Source: Absidia repens
Lineage: Eukaryota > Mucoromycota > Mucoromycetes > Mucorales > Cunninghamellaceae
NCBI GenBank assembly: GCA_002105175.1
Contig: MCGE01000039.1
Location: 310,001 to 374,000, forward strand
Length of the DNA stretch: 64,000 nt
Reading direction: 5' to 3'
This document shows positions 34,222 to 45,253 of the stretch, piece after piece. Made by a program: the position numbers and the translations under genes. Within the stretch, counting starts at the first letter, position 1, and every line of letters begins with the position of its first letter. The notes beneath the pieces were generated by a model, which had not been told where the DNA came from, did not search any database, and was given only the letters and a program-made list of their open reading frames with translations.

Positions 34222-37038
34222 AGAGCAAGCAAACTCACCCTTTCCCTTCTAATAGCTCAACGATGGATTCTTGTCGACACCGATGAAGAAAAGGATCAAG
34301 GTTTTGCTCTCGATTCTGCTGGTGTGATTACTTTACGTATTCTATATGTTGTCTACTATCTTCGCTTTGTCCCCTCTTCCTCTGGTGCTCATCTTTTGGA
34401 AACTACTCAGGAAATATCTCAAGCCGGTCAACACTGGCAATTGCATACCCCTGAATTATCTGACGAACATTCCGTAATCGAAGCCACTCAAGCTCGTACC
34501 AAGGCCCATGCCTGGATTCGTGAACAACACACCACCACCACGTCTTGGACTATTACTCGAGCTTCTACTACTACAACGGATACCAAGGAACAAACTCATG
34601 CAAGCAACACCGCTTCCATTGAACAAGGCGCCGCAACCTGTATTGTACATCATCAACATCACCACGCTGACAAAATTACCTCTGCTTCCGACAAGAAGGC
34701 AAACACTGAGGTACAGAAACGTTTGGATGACAGTTCTGACGGAAAGAACGAAGTGGATAAGGTTAGTAAAGATGGCAAGTTAAACCAATGCCACAAACAC
34801 ACACACACACAAAAAAAAAAAAAAAAGTTGGAAGAGCATTTACTAACTGTCCAACAAAACCAAACCTTTTTTTTTTTTTTTTTTTGTCAAGCTCGATGAA
34901 CAAGAGAAGAAAACTCATTATTTTCATGGTCATCGGAATCATCCGCATCACCCTCATCTTGGCGCCATTGCTGATCATGTTTCCTCAGCTGTAGGTGCTC
35001 TTGCCTCTGGTTTTGGCATCAAGCGTCGCCACCAAAAAACCGCCGAGACGACAGGAAGCCACCATTTGACATTACGATCACCATCATCAGCCACAGTCGC
35101 CACTTCAATAACACCGTCACCAGGCGTCGTACCGGAAGTGCCACATTTTGAGATTGTTCTTGTGGATATCAAACAAGCTGCCGAGGACCGCCACATTCAT
35201 TGTGAAAGGAAATGGTTAAATGAAGACCCGCATTATGTGGCACTCTCGTATCGATGGGGTGAATTGGATGAACAAATTGTGCCCGCAACAAAAGATCATT
35301 ATGCACGCATTGTGTCGTTCCATCTGGATGATTTCTTCAAACTGTGTCAAGCCATGCAGCATGAACCTGATTTGAAACATATCAAATACGTGTGGGTAGA
35401 TGCCATTTGTGTGGATCAAGAAAATATCGAGAAACGGAAAGCCACGATTTACAACATGAACAGTATTTATATTCAAGCAGCTGCCATTGTCGCCGTCCCC
35501 GATTTACATGCTTCCCATATCTCCACCACGACTGCCGCCACCAAAAGGGCCCTCATGGATACCATCCAACATTATCGTCGTTATTTGTATTATTTGTTAC
35601 TAGGCACCCCCGAGGCGCAACAAACGTTGGTGGAAATGGACAATGCATGGATGGATCAACTGGGCGTACCAACCTCGGGTCCACAGCGTCGCGATTTGCT
35701 TCTCACCGCCACCACTGCGACAGCGACAGCGACAACGACCACGACAAGGGCCGTGCCAACAACAGAACTTCGAAGAAGCAACAGCCAGTTATTTACGCAA
35801 CAACTGATGACATTGATAGCAAATCCCCGTGGATCGACTGTCGATGCACTCAAAGTTAAAGACCCTGAGGACGAGGGCCAGGACCAGGACCAGCAACTGT
35901 CCAGTCGTATGATAATGCTGGAATGTCAACGGTTTGAATGGCAGCAACAATTGGATCAACGGCAAACGGACGTTCTTCAATCCGTTCAATTCTTGCAATC
36001 GATCATGGAAGACTGGTCCAATCGGACGTGGGTGATCAGCGAATGCCATGTCGCCAAACGCAAAACAGGCAAATTGAAATTCTGGTACAATCAACTCAGC
36101 TGTCCTGAATTCAACGGTCAACGCTTTTTTGAATTTGAATTTAAAAAAAGGTACGACGACCACAACGTCAGGAGCGTGAACTCAATGCGTCTTTACAGCA
36201 GCAGCAGCAGCAGCCAATATTACATCCTTATACAAAGCAAATCATTGATTTGACCCGCCACTTTGATGCCAGTATGCGCCGATGCCTCTCCAAACGCACA
36301 TTCCTTGAAATGATGTTACACACAAAGACCAGTCAAGTCGAAGACAGGTTCCATGCGATCCTTCCCTTGGCGACCAAATACAGAAGGTTTATCAAGAACA
36401 GGGATACTATTTCCAACTTAGGGGTGTCGAACATGCTTTCTGTGCGACTCCAATTGATGGAATGGGTTGATCTCAAGGATCGCTTGGTACTGTTATTCAA
36501 TGAACATCAACCGACCCCGGCGGCATGCCCGTTCTTGCCCACCTATGCCACGCATTTCAAAGCCATTCAGCCAGGTCTGACAAAATTGCTCACACAGTAC
36601 AAGTCTCAATGCAATTTTGATATCAATGCCGAAGAAGGAGAAGATGGGAACGGCAATAACAATACCAGTGGTGGTGGTAGCGGCGTGCGTCTTGTTCGTA
36701 CTGGCAAGTTAGATGAACTCTGGCTTTGTCCTCGGATGTATTGTGAACGCCAAGTCAATCCTAATGGCAAGTTGTCGTCGTTCAACCATCTGTGGCACGA
36801 TTTGGGGATGGATCCTGCGAAAGACCTGTTGCATGCGGTATCCATTCCTCTTTTTATTAATGACGACATCAAGGATTGCAGTACGAACCGTTTGTTGACA
36901 TTGGATCTGCCGTTGCTTGGTTCCTGGGAGAAAAATATCTGGATTATGTATCCATTTGATGCCAACAGCAAGGAATTTAAAATGTGCTCCATGGAAAGCC
37001 AAAAGCAGACGCTTCCTAAAGGGTTCCGTGTCTATTAA
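28965..37038 (+). pseudogene. Beta-trefoil and HET fusion gene with a frameshift in the HET region
   Basis: Eleven exons: 28965-29049, 29123-29229, 29318-29575, 29668-30283, 30376-30627, 30770-31285, 31362-31634, 31719-33088, 33163-34171, 34256-34761 and 34892-37038. They parallel the gene at 20076. The sum is 7139 nt, one short of a multiple of three. The deficit is an A7 run at 36143-36149 where the sister gene has A8 (26789-26796). As read, translation stops at 36251-36253, giving about 2117 aa that keep all trefoil modules and the three HET motifs but lose the last 262 or so residues. One extra trefoil module is present at the front (exon 4, 29668-30283), and the module before the His-rich linker is missing. 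The donor after exon 6 is GTTAAA, weaker than GTAAAT in the sister. The rest of the reading frame is clean over 7 kb, so the lesion is recent, conditional or a sequencing error. Confidence 0.8.
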
Positions 37039-37174
37039 AATTCATTTTTTATTTTATCAATGCTACTAGAAAAAAAAAAGTGCTTAAACCCCACTCCTTT
37101 TAGTTTGTGGGCAAGCCAAAAAAAAAAAAAAAAAAAAAAAAAATAGATAAATCCCATTTTCTTTTCTCTTTTTT

Positions 37175-37425
37175 TTTTCGCGAATGAAGCGTCATTGGGA
37201 TCATGTGAACTTGGGTTAGCATATAGAACTTGAATCAGGGACATTTTGAAAAAAACATGACAAACATGCATGAGGAAATCCTTTCATTTCAGATCTCTGA
37301 TTTTGGAATGCCATTAGATTGGTTCTTTGTTAGTAGAGAAGTATCATGGAACCTTCCTTAGCTTAGCTTAGTGTTAGTTGTCATAGCTTCTAGACTACTT
37401 TATTTCTATTTACTTAAATAAACGC
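37175..37425 (+). repeat. R1 dispersed repeat, copy E, fused to R2
   Basis: GAACTTGGGTTAGCATATAG, GGGACATTTTGAAAAAAACATG, GCATGAGGAAATCC, CTTAGCTTAGCTTAGTGTTAG, then TTAAATAAACGCTCTGG where the R2 repeat begins. In sense orientation after the HET stop at 37038. Confidence 0.8.
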
Positions 37426-37800
37426 TCTGGCGCTCCGCTGGAGCTTTTGGAAATCTTTCGATTTATTGGGTGTCAAGAGTTTTTTTTTTTTATCACAGTG
37501 TGGGTATTGATGGGAAGGGATTAGAACCTCTGCCATTTCGCACTTTGGTGGGCAAAGCCCCTGGGGCCCCAAGCGTCGTGGTCAGCGCGCCGCCAATGGG
37601 GTGTTTTTTCGGTGTGTGTGCTGAAAGCAAAAAAAAAAAAAAATAGGGTAGCCGCTAGGTGATTTCACCATTTCGCACTTTGGTGGTCAGCGCCATGGGG
37701 CCCGACCGTCGTGCTTAGCGCTCGTTAATTGTATTTTTTTTGTGTATGTTGAAAAAGAAATCTAGGATAGCGTTTAGATGCCAAAAAAAGGTAATTCAGG
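37416..37800 (+). repeat. R2 repeat, copy 1 (two internal subunits)
   Basis: Starts AATAAACGCTCTGGCGC with a GCTCC-gct-GGAGC hairpin, then TTTTGGAAATCTTTCGATTT. Two tandem subunits follow, each with CCATTTCGCACTTTGGTGG and a (G/C)CCGTCGTG(G/C)TCAGCGC-like block (37538 and 37668). Shared with 61608-61885. On the minus strand GGTTCTAATCC near 37526 is one mismatch from a Pol III B box, so a tRNA-derived SINE is possible but unproven. Confidence 0.7.
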
Positions 37801-37879
37801 CTCCGCACACATGATTTCTATTTTTCCTGGCACCAATTTTTTCCCTTCTCTTTTTCCTTTCTTTCTTCTTTTTTTCCTT

Positions 37880-38130
37880 CATGAAAATCTGAATGATATA
37901 ATGGCAAGGCTCATTGGTATACTGGTGATCTTGGACTAGTATTAGAACTTGAATTAGAGGCATTTTCAAAAATGCAAAACAAACATCATGGGGAAACTCT
38001 TTCATTTTGGATGTAGGATTTGGGAACGTCAGTAGATTAGCATCATCTTAGGAATGGTATCATTGGATCGTCATTAGTTTAGTATTAGTTTGTCATCATT
38101 TGTATCTACCTCTGAATAAACATTCTCTTT
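37880..38130 (+). repeat. R1 dispersed repeat, copy F
   Basis: GATCTTGGACTAGTATTAGA, GGCATTTTCAAAAATGC, CATGGGGAAACTCTTTCATT, TTGGATGTAGGATT, GTTTAGTATTAGTTTGTCAT, CTGAATAAACATTC. An orphan copy following R2. Confidence 0.8.
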
Positions 38131-38849
38131 CTTATAATAAGTTTCTCTGTTGTACGTTTACATCATGAGCTTTGTCGAATATGTATGCATATGCATAGAA
38201 AAAAAAAATGTGTCTATATATATACATGAAAAAGGAACGGATTGGGTATTATGGATACTGGGTAGCAGATAAACTGACAACGTTTTGATGCAATCCACAC
38301 CGTCTTCTATTTCAAATTCCGTATCATAGACAATGAAAATATATACAGAGAAAAAAGAAGCCTGATTCCACAACCATTGACGAAGCAAAAAGATATGAAA
38401 GTGCCATTTTTCTCAGTTTCTTTTGCTCAACATTATCTCTCTACCTTTCTTTCTTTTTCTTAAAAAACCCCCAAAACACTCTATTCTTCTTCTTTTTTCA
38501 AGTACAAGTCTTCTTTTTCAGGTACAAGTCATATATACAACAAGCCTTTTTCTTTGGCGTTGTTGTGCGTTTGTGTCCTTCTGCCATGCTGTCCGCCCCT
38601 TCTCTTCTCCTCACCTCCTCTCCACTCTCCTCTCATCACTGCCGCTCTTACTTCTGACCTATATGCTAGGTACTATATTGATTTTCAAGAGGGCGGCATG
38701 TTTCCGCCTTCCATCTACAGTAGCATGTGCTTCCCCCCCCCTTTATCTCATCATGTTATTCGTACCAAATACGCTTTAACTAATCACATTTGTTCCGCGA
38801 GTAAGTTTTAAAAAAGAAAACAACATTTTATAGAATAAAGGCTAACCAA

Positions 38850-38880
<31 letters not shown>

Positions 38881-39537
38881 CCTTGAAGTGTCTCAATATT
38901 ATACCTGCTGCCATCTCAATTTTATTTTGTTCCTCGTCCCAAAATATTTTTCCACTACCCCAAATTACCTTTTTCCCCATCCCAATTTTATTTCGTCACC
39001 GTCTCAATTTGTTTATACTTGGTTTCAATTGAAAGTGAATCAACTGTAGCCGCATTAATAAATTAAACTATAAAATGAATTTAAAAGCCACGGAGCACAT
39101 CTTGAGCAACTTATTTGTTTTATTAATATCGCAAGGTATTGCAAGCATAAATGACCAAATCACAGGGGCATTATTTTCCTATACGTCGTCATACTATAAC
39201 AAACGCCCTTTATGCACACTCAATTGATAGTCTTGGGTCCGAACGTTTGTTCCCATAAGCTACAACGCATATAAAAATTAGCGTTGGCTACCAACGATCG
39301 AATAAATGTGAAAAAAAAAATTCATAAATCGAACTTCCACAAATTGGCATGCGTATTTTTTTTTTTTTTTTGAAACAATGCTGAGACAGCCAGAAATCAC
39401 ATTACAAATGAGGTAAAGAAGTCCAGCATTTTCGGCAGGTGACAACAAATGATGATATCATAGTAAAAAAAAAAAGTAGTGGTACGTGCGTCACCTACGT
39501 TGGTGATACTGTTTAGTACACTTTAAACTTTATTTAA
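38131..39537. other. Intergenic at the axis of the inverted HET array
   Basis: The centre between the plus-strand and minus-strand HET arrays. A pyrimidine-rich plus frame at 38554-38811, ending at a GTAAGT donor-like site (38802), could be a small gene's first exon but has no recognisable feature. T runs occur at 38851-38880 and 39357-39371. Confidence 0.35.
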
Positions 39538-39888
39538 TTAAAGAACAACGGGTTGCTTTGGTCGTTTGCAATAAGAATAGAGACTGTAAACTAAATAGAC
39601 CAAAATACAACTAACGGTGATGGCATTCAATACCAAATTTGCAATGGTGATGCCTTGACCATGATGACGGTAATCATCCAACTGATTTTTTACGGCGTCA
39701 TTTGCCCATTGAATGTTACAAAGTTGATCACCCACTTTGGCTTCAAAGGCAGTCAAATTCAACCCGAGAAAAGGATAGCAATAACTGCGCGGTGGCTCTT
39801 CCCCCCAAGGGCGGGGCGCTTCAAGGTAGGTAGTGTAATGAGAGTTTTCGTCGTCCATAAATTCATTAGTGAAAGCAGAGGATTCCAT
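39538..39888 (-). CDS. Small predicted membrane protein, unknown family
   Basis: A 116-residue frame starting at the ATG at 39888 (MESSAFTNEFMDDENSHYTT) and ending R-P-K-Q-P-V-V-L. A hydrophobic segment near residues 82-104 (IANLVLNAITVSCILVYLVY) followed by Lys/Arg predicts one C-terminal membrane helix with the basic end inside. The N-terminal part is acidic and Tyr-rich, with a PRPWGEEPP segment. A further minus-strand frame at 40269-40170 starts MLASKIKIILGIGPSLIAVL, another membrane-type segment. It could be an upstream exon, but I could not find a splice pair joining them. No family recognised. The plus-strand frame across it has no coding pattern. Confidence 0.45.
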   Translation of the reverse strand: MESSAFTNEFMDDENSHYTTYLEAPRPWGEEPPRSYCYPFLGLNLTAFEAKVGDQLCNIQWANDAVKNQLDDYRHHGQGITIANLVLNAITVSCILVYLVYSLYSYCKRPKQPVVL

Positions 39889-40052
39889 TTTGCCCAAAAT
39901 TTATGTAAGTATAAACAAGAGGATGGAGAAGCAAAAGCACCATTTGTCGTTTATTATTTATGCTTTTTTTTTTATTGTGATACCAATGGCTACGGGATAA
40001 ACTCTCATTGGATAATTGCAATTTTTGGAATCAACATTGACCATTGCAGATT

Positions 40053-40059
<7 letters not shown>

Positions 40060-40087
<28 letters not shown>

Positions 40088-40119
40088 GCCTGTTGGCACA
40101 CAGCTATCAAAGGAGTCTC

Positions 40120-40171
<52 letters not shown>
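40060..40171. repeat. Cluster of long homopolymers (A27, T39, A12)
   Basis: An A run at about 40058-40084, a T39 run at 40121-40159 directly joined to A12 (40160-40171). T39A12 can fold back on itself. Such runs are typical of introns here and are risky for assembly. Confidence 0.7.
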
Positions 40172-40173
<2 letters not shown>

Positions 40174-40269
40174 AGTCCAACGATATCGTATCGCTGCTAA
40201 AGCACTCCCAAGAACAGCAATCAATGATGGGCCGATACCAAGAATAATTTTGATTTTGCTGGCCAACAC

Positions 40270-41019
40270 ATTTCAAATCGGGACGATATTTTATTTTCAT
40301 CATCAGATCACGGCACGGAAGATAGTTCCAAAGAGAAATTGACATTACATAGACTTAACATGAATGTCGAGCGCAAAGGTATCATATCACCGATGTTTGA
40401 TGGGTGGGGGAGAGGAACTACTGTTAAGAGAAGACGGAGCCATGATACTGCCGCTGTTGCATGGTGGGCATGCTGATGTTATAGGAAGAAAGAGTCAGGG
40501 TGTCCTTGTTTGTTGAATGGTTGCGGTTACTTTAAAAAGAAAAAAGAACCATCATGTTGCTAATGTTGCGTGACGTCGATGGTTATCACAAAAAAAAAAA
40601 AAAAAAAAAAAAAAAACGGATGATGTTTCTTCGAATTGATTGCCGTAAACAAAAGAGAAGCAAACACCAAATCAGTGGAGTGGGAGGGTGTTGAAAGAGA
40701 ATTTATTTCTTTTTAAGGAGTTTCTATGAGAAAACGTCTTCATTAAAAAAAGGGCGGGTGTGAACGTGCGAATTGTTCGATTTTCTTATGGTACCGTACT
40801 GAATTTTTTAGTCTTCCTTTTTTAAAATATTGGATTCTGCAAACTTTTACGGTGGAACGCAGGTTTGCCTTTTTAAGATCGACAAAATAAAAAGTGGGTC
40901 AGGTATTAGGCGACTCTGTCCAGCTGTGAGGTCAGCACTTCATCTGATGCATACTGTATATATACAAAAAAAAAAAAAAAAAAAAAAAAGAACAGAATGG
41001 TGTGGGCCCAAATCAGATA
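40270..41019. other. Intergenic, no gene seen
   Basis: A runs at 40591-40615 and 40966-40989, scattered GATGTT/CATGATAC segments, no supported frame. Confidence 0.4.
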
Positions 41020-41150
41020 TCCAAAATGAACGGGTTTTCCATGCATCTTTGTCATGCATTCTTTAAAATGCCTCTGAATCAAGTTCTAGTCGCTAATCCG
41101 AGATCCCTAACACCCTCAATGAGGTTATCAATGTACACGACGTCCTGAAA
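41020..41150 (-). repeat. R1 dispersed repeat, copy H (5' part only)
   Basis: Minus-strand R1: CCAAAATGAACGGGTTTTCC, ATGCATCTTTGTCATGCATT, AAAATGCCTCTGAATCAAGT, GTCGCTAATCCGAGATC. It lies about 150 bp after the stop of the minus-strand HET gene in sense orientation. The 3' tail with AATAAA is missing. Confidence 0.75.
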
Positions 41151-41296
41151 AAGAAATTGAATGCCTTTTTTTTTTTGGGTCCCCCCCCCCCTTAAACTAT
41201 GCCTCTAAACAAAAATGATCAGCGTTTGACGTTTTTTTATGTTTTATTTTGTATTTTCTAGTTGACATAAATAAATAAATAAACCCCGATATGAAT

Positions 41297-43606
41297 TTAA
41301 TAGACTCGGAAGCCATCAGGAAGCTTGTGATTTCTATCCTCCATGGAATACATGATGGATAGTTTAAAGGCATTGGACTTGAACGGAAACATGATCCAAC
41401 AATTTTTCTTCCACGAGCCGAGTAATGGTAACTCCATTTGTTGAAGGTAGGTTCGATCGTCTTGTAGGTTAATAAAAAGCGGAATCGACACCGCCACCAA
41501 TCGATCCGCAAACGGGTCCAAGCCCAGGTCGCGCCATATACGAAGGTGACGCAGTGGGTCATTCGGCGGAATGGTGTGTAGGAATTCACAGTACATCCGA
41601 GGACGAAGCCAGAGTTCATCGAACGAGCCTGTACGAACCAGACTCACGCCACCACCGCCACCAAGATGATGGTTGTTGTTGCTACTATGACTACGACTAC
41701 TACCATCCTCATGGTCTTGATTCGAGTGGATATCAAAATTGCAGTATGCCTTGTATTTCCCCGTGAGTATACGTGGAAGATCGGTGCGGATGGCTTTGAA
41801 CTGCGTGGCATAGGTGGGCAACAGCGGTGACGCTGACGACGACATCGGTTGCCGATGACTGTATAATAAAACCAATCGGTCCTTGGTATCCAACCATTCC
41901 ATCAATTTCAGTCGCACGGAAAGCATATCGGAAATACCCCACGACGAAATACTGTGTCTGTCCTTGATATACTGTTTGTATTTGGCGGTCAACGGAATAA
42001 TCGCATGAAACCTGTCTTCCGCTTTACTGGTCTTTGTATGTAACATCATTTCAAGCACCGACCGTTTGGTGAGGCGGTGACGCATACTATATTTAAAGCC
42101 TTTGGTCGAATCAATGATCTGCATCGTATATGGATGTGTTTTCTTCAGTACGTCCAAGTCAAAAAAATGACTTCTGAGATGGCTTGCCCGGAGTGATGAT
42201 GGTTGTGTGTCAAATTTAAATTCAAAAAAACGTCGACCTTTTAATTCAGGGCAGCTGAGTTGATTGTACCAGAATTTCAATGTGCCGGTTTTGCGTTTGG
42301 CGATATGGTATTCACTGATGACCCATGCACGGTTCGACCAATCTTCCATAATGGATTGAAAGAATTGCACCGATTGAACAATGTCGTTTTGGCGTCGACC
42401 CAGTTGGTGTTGCCATTCCATCCGCTGAAGTTCCACCATCATACGACATGCCACTTGCTGGTAATAATTATAGTCTTGGTCATTATCTTTCGTCTGTGGG
42501 TCGACAACAGGCGATCGAGAACCATGGTTGTTGTTCATGATCAACGTCATCAGGGGTTCAGTAAACATAAAACTATCGGTCGTGCCTGGGGTTCCTTCCT
42601 CTGTCGTCTTATTATTATTATCATTAATTAAATCCCGACGGTACAGACCCGATGTCGGGATTCCTAAGTGATCCATCCATGCATGATCCATTATTGCCAA
42701 CGCTTTCTGCGCATCGGCTGTGCCCACCAGTAAATAATACAAATACCGACGGTACTTTTGGATCGTGTCCATGATCGCATTGTTCGCAGTGGTAGTGGTC
42801 GATAGATGGAACGCATGCAAATCAGGGACGGCGACAATGACAGTCGCATGAATGTAAATATCATTCATACGATAAATGGTGGCTTTTCGTTTTTCCATAT
42901 TTTCTTGATTCACACAAATAGCATCCACCCACACATAGTTGGTAAATTGCAAATCAGGTTCATATCGCATGGCTTGACACAGTTTAAAAAAATCATCGAG
43001 TTGGAAGGACACAATGCGTGCATGGTAGTCCTCGGTTGCCGCCACCATTTGCTCATCCAATTCGCCCCACCGATACGAGAGTGCCACATAACGTGTTTTA
43101 TCACCCAACCTTCTTTTCACGCATTGGATGGTGCGATCCTTTGCTGCTTTTTTGATATCCACAAGAACGATGTCAAAGGGTTCCAGTGAAATAGATGGTG
43201 ATGCTACAGAGGAGAAGGATGGCCTGGCTTCTTCATGCCGGTGATGACGATGTTTCTTGCTGGACGGGACTTTCCAGACATTAGTATCCTCTGCGGAAGC
43301 AGTACTACCAACTCCATCAGCCATATCAGCAGCACAAAGTCTGCTTTTGCGATATCTATGAGAATTATCAACATGATAGTTCATGGAATGACAATGAAGT
43401 TGGTTATGGGATGATGGCGATGTTAATGGTGCTGATGCATGTAGCGTCGTCCCAACTTGATAAAACCAAGAAAAGAAAAATGAGACATTCGTCCAGGGAT
43501 GATGATGATGATGATGATGATTATTCTTACCTTTTTCATTTTCTTCCTCCTCACTATCAGAAAAATCAAAATCAGTTCGTGTTTGGGTGGATGGCTTGTC
43601 GTTCAT
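41297..43606 (-). CDS. HET-domain protein, subfamily B short form
   Basis: Two exons, 43606-43531 and 43455-41297, sum to 2235 nt, or 744 aa. Exon 1 encodes the acidic start (TDFDFSDSEEEENEK) and ends in phase 1 like all subfamily B genes. The intron (GTAAGA..TCAAG) is 75 nt without stops, so unspliced reading would insert a His run. Splicing is preferred because relatives splice at the same place. It has no trefoil modules: exon 2 passes straight into the HET region. Motifs are YVALSYRWGEL near residue 145, YVWVDAICVNQ near 195 and SNRAWVISE near 395. The C-terminus is LPDGFRVY. Numbers count the spliced protein. This is the minimal gene of subfamily B and may be the ancestral or the reduced state. 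HET effector role inferred. Confidence 0.87.
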   Translation of the reverse strand: MNDKPSTQTRTDFDFSDSEEEENEKGKNNHHHHHHHPWTNVSFFFSWFYQVGTTLHASAPLTSPSSHNQLHCHSMNYHVDNSHRYRKSRLCAADMADGVGSTASAEDTNVWKVPSSKKHRHHRHEEARPSFSSVASPSISLEPFDIVLVDIKKAAKDRTIQCVKRRLGDKTRYVALSYRWGELDEQMVAATEDYHARIVSFQLDDFFKLCQAMRYEPDLQFTNYVWVDAICVNQENMEKRKATIYRMNDIYIHATVIVAVPDLHAFHLSTTTTANNAIMDTIQKYRRYLYYLLVGTADAQKALAIMDHAWMDHLGIPTSGLYRRDLINDNNNKTTEEGTPGTTDSFMFTEPLMTLIMNNNHGSRSPVVDPQTKDNDQDYNYYQQVACRMMVELQRMEWQHQLGRRQNDIVQSVQFFQSIMEDWSNRAWVISEYHIAKRKTGTLKFWYNQLSCPELKGRRFFEFKFDTQPSSLRASHLRSHFFDLDVLKKTHPYTMQIIDSTKGFKYSMRHRLTKRSVLEMMLHTKTSKAEDRFHAIIPLTAKYKQYIKDRHSISSWGISDMLSVRLKLMEWLDTKDRLVLLYSHRQPMSSSASPLLPTYATQFKAIRTDLPRILTGKYKAYCNFDIHSNQDHEDGSSRSHSSNNNHHLGGGGGVSLVRTGSFDELWLRPRMYCEFLHTIPPNDPLRHLRIWRDLGLDPFADRLVAVSIPLFINLQDDRTYLQQMELPLLGSWKKNCWIMFPFKSNAFKLSIMYSMEDRNHKLPDGFRVY

Positions 43607-44684
43607 TGTTCAGAAAATATACAAAAAAAAAAAAAAGAAGAAACAAAGAGTTTGTCTTTGTAGATATAAAGAAGATGCAGGGGCAGCGCTTTTCATTTTC
43701 AAAAACCTGTCATATGGTGTGACCGAATATAAAATGTTCTGCACCAAGAAATTTGGCACTCCATTAGGCAAGTTCTGAAAAAACAAAACGTTGAGGGATC
43801 ATCTATTGAGTATGGATCCGGAACCATTTTTAAGAAAGGGAAAAAAAAATCAATAACACGTAGATGGCGGCGTTCCACACTATGTTATCATAAGCTAGTT
43901 GATGCTTTTTAATTTCATCATCATCATGCCATCGCACTTCTAAAAAAATAATTAATAAGCAAAAAAAACTTGTCGATCACTTAGTTGCTTCTCAAACCGT
44001 CTTTTAAAAAAGTTGAAGGTTTGTACTGAAGCCATCATCAAAGTGACAAAGAATCATAATCAGTTACCAGGTACTTTACTGGAGCTAATTCAATTCAAAA
44101 TGGTCAATAATGTGATTTTTATTTGTAAACGCGAAAAATAAGGTATGTGGTATATCTAATCTACAGTTTATTAACTTTTAAATTGAGACGAAGATGAATT
44201 AAATCAAGACAGTGGTTTAATGAGCTTAGGATGGAAGAAAAAAAAATATTTGGGACGGGTAAACAATATATTGGAGATGGGCAAGATGTAATTTAGAACA
44301 TTGAAAAAAATAACTTCAGGCTGTCATAAAATAATATTGAAATCGTTGGAAATAGGTTCACGGCATGCATGGTCGCTACTGGAACATGACGGCGGAAAGA
44401 GGTGTCTATGTGTCTGCAAAGGAATAAAGGGTAAAGTAAAAAGAGGAGTGAATAGTTTCTATATCAAAAAAGTAGGCAGTCCTGCTCTTGTCCATCCCAT
44501 TTTATAATCTATGTATGCACAATATATATATATCTAACCTGCTCTAAAGTACCTGATGTCAATGCACGGCATCGTAAGTAAAAGTCTAATAGCCACATAA
44601 TTCCAATATCGTTGTTGCTCTCCCCCCCCTCCTTACCCTAGACATTTAAACTTGTAAGAAGACTAATGGTAAAAAGACAAGACA
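43607..44684. other. Upstream flank of the short HET gene
   Basis: Minus-oriented flank related to 19.2-19.97 kb in part: TTGTCCATCCCATTTTATAATC near 44488 corresponds to the reverse complement of ATTATAAAATTGGATGTAC at 19369. No gene. Confidence 0.5.
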
Positions 44685-44918
44685 TAGTTTTATTCATACA
44701 AGTTGATATTAACGCTATGACAACTGACAATAAACTAATCTAATGATGATTCCATGATACTAATCCAAGATGAAAGTAATCTAAAGCTAGTTAGAGATCA
44801 CGATTTCAAAATGAAAGGGTTTCCCCATGCATGTTTGTATTGCATCTTCTAAATGCCCCTGATTCAAGTTCTAACCACTAATCCAAGCTGATCAATGTAC
44901 ATGACATTCCGGAAAAAA
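44685..44918 (-). repeat. R1 dispersed repeat, copy I
   Basis: Minus R1 complete: ATAGTTTTATTCATACAAG, TGACAACTGACAATAAACTA, CAAAATGAAAGGGTTTCC, CCATGCATGTTTGTATTGCA, ATGCCCCTGATTCAAGTTCT, CACTAATCCAAGC. It lies about 340 bp after the stop of the HET gene at 45254, in sense orientation. Confidence 0.85.
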
Positions 44919-44998
44919 AAAAAGAAAAAAAATACAAAGAGCATGTTTTTGGTTCCTCTCCAAAAAATATACCACCAATTAAAAAGCGGGATTTAAAC

Positions 44999-45183
44999 TT
45001 TTTTTTTTTTTGGCTGGAAAAAAGACCACCTGGTGGAAGTCGCACCCAACCTAGCTGGACCGACTCTTAGAAAGACTCAAAGACGTTGGTGGTAAATCCA
45101 GTAAAAACCACGGGGACTTCCTGCTTGATGGAGATATCTCCTACCATTAGCTTCACTACATAGGCTTTTTTTTTTTTGGCTCA
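44999..45183 (-). mobile_element. Short retroposon-like insertion in the HET 3' flank
   Basis: Relative to the paralogous flank after 27682 (AATATGATTTAAACCCC), this flank is split by about 185 bp between AATATTG and TTTAAATCCC (minus strand). The insert is bounded by the direct repeat TTTTTTTTTTTTGGCT at both ends (45001-45015 and 45166-45181), so on the minus strand it ends in a 13-A tail. The body contains TGGTGGAAGTCGCACCCAAC and CACGGGGACTTCCTGC. A SINE-like origin is likely; the family is not identified. Confidence 0.5.
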
Positions 45184-45253
45184 CAATATTTTTTTATTTT
45201 TCTATTTTTCTATGTAAATCTTAGTACACAAAAACTAAAATGGGAATTTTTAA

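Noticed and set aside
37526..37600. tRNA gene on the minus strand within R2
   Set aside because: A B-box-like GGTTCTAATCC is present but no cloverleaf with matching acceptor stem could be drawn.
37510..37790. CRISPR-like or satellite repeat
   Set aside because: Only two diverged subunits without regular spacers; explained as internal structure of R2.
38554..38811. Possible first exon ending at a GTAAGT donor
   Set aside because: Translation of a CT-rich leader; no downstream exon with coding character could be joined.
43456..43530. His-rich in-frame segment in the short HET gene read as protein
   Set aside because: It has GTAAGA..TCAAG ends at the splice position conserved in relatives, and the His run is the CAT microsatellite of intron 1.
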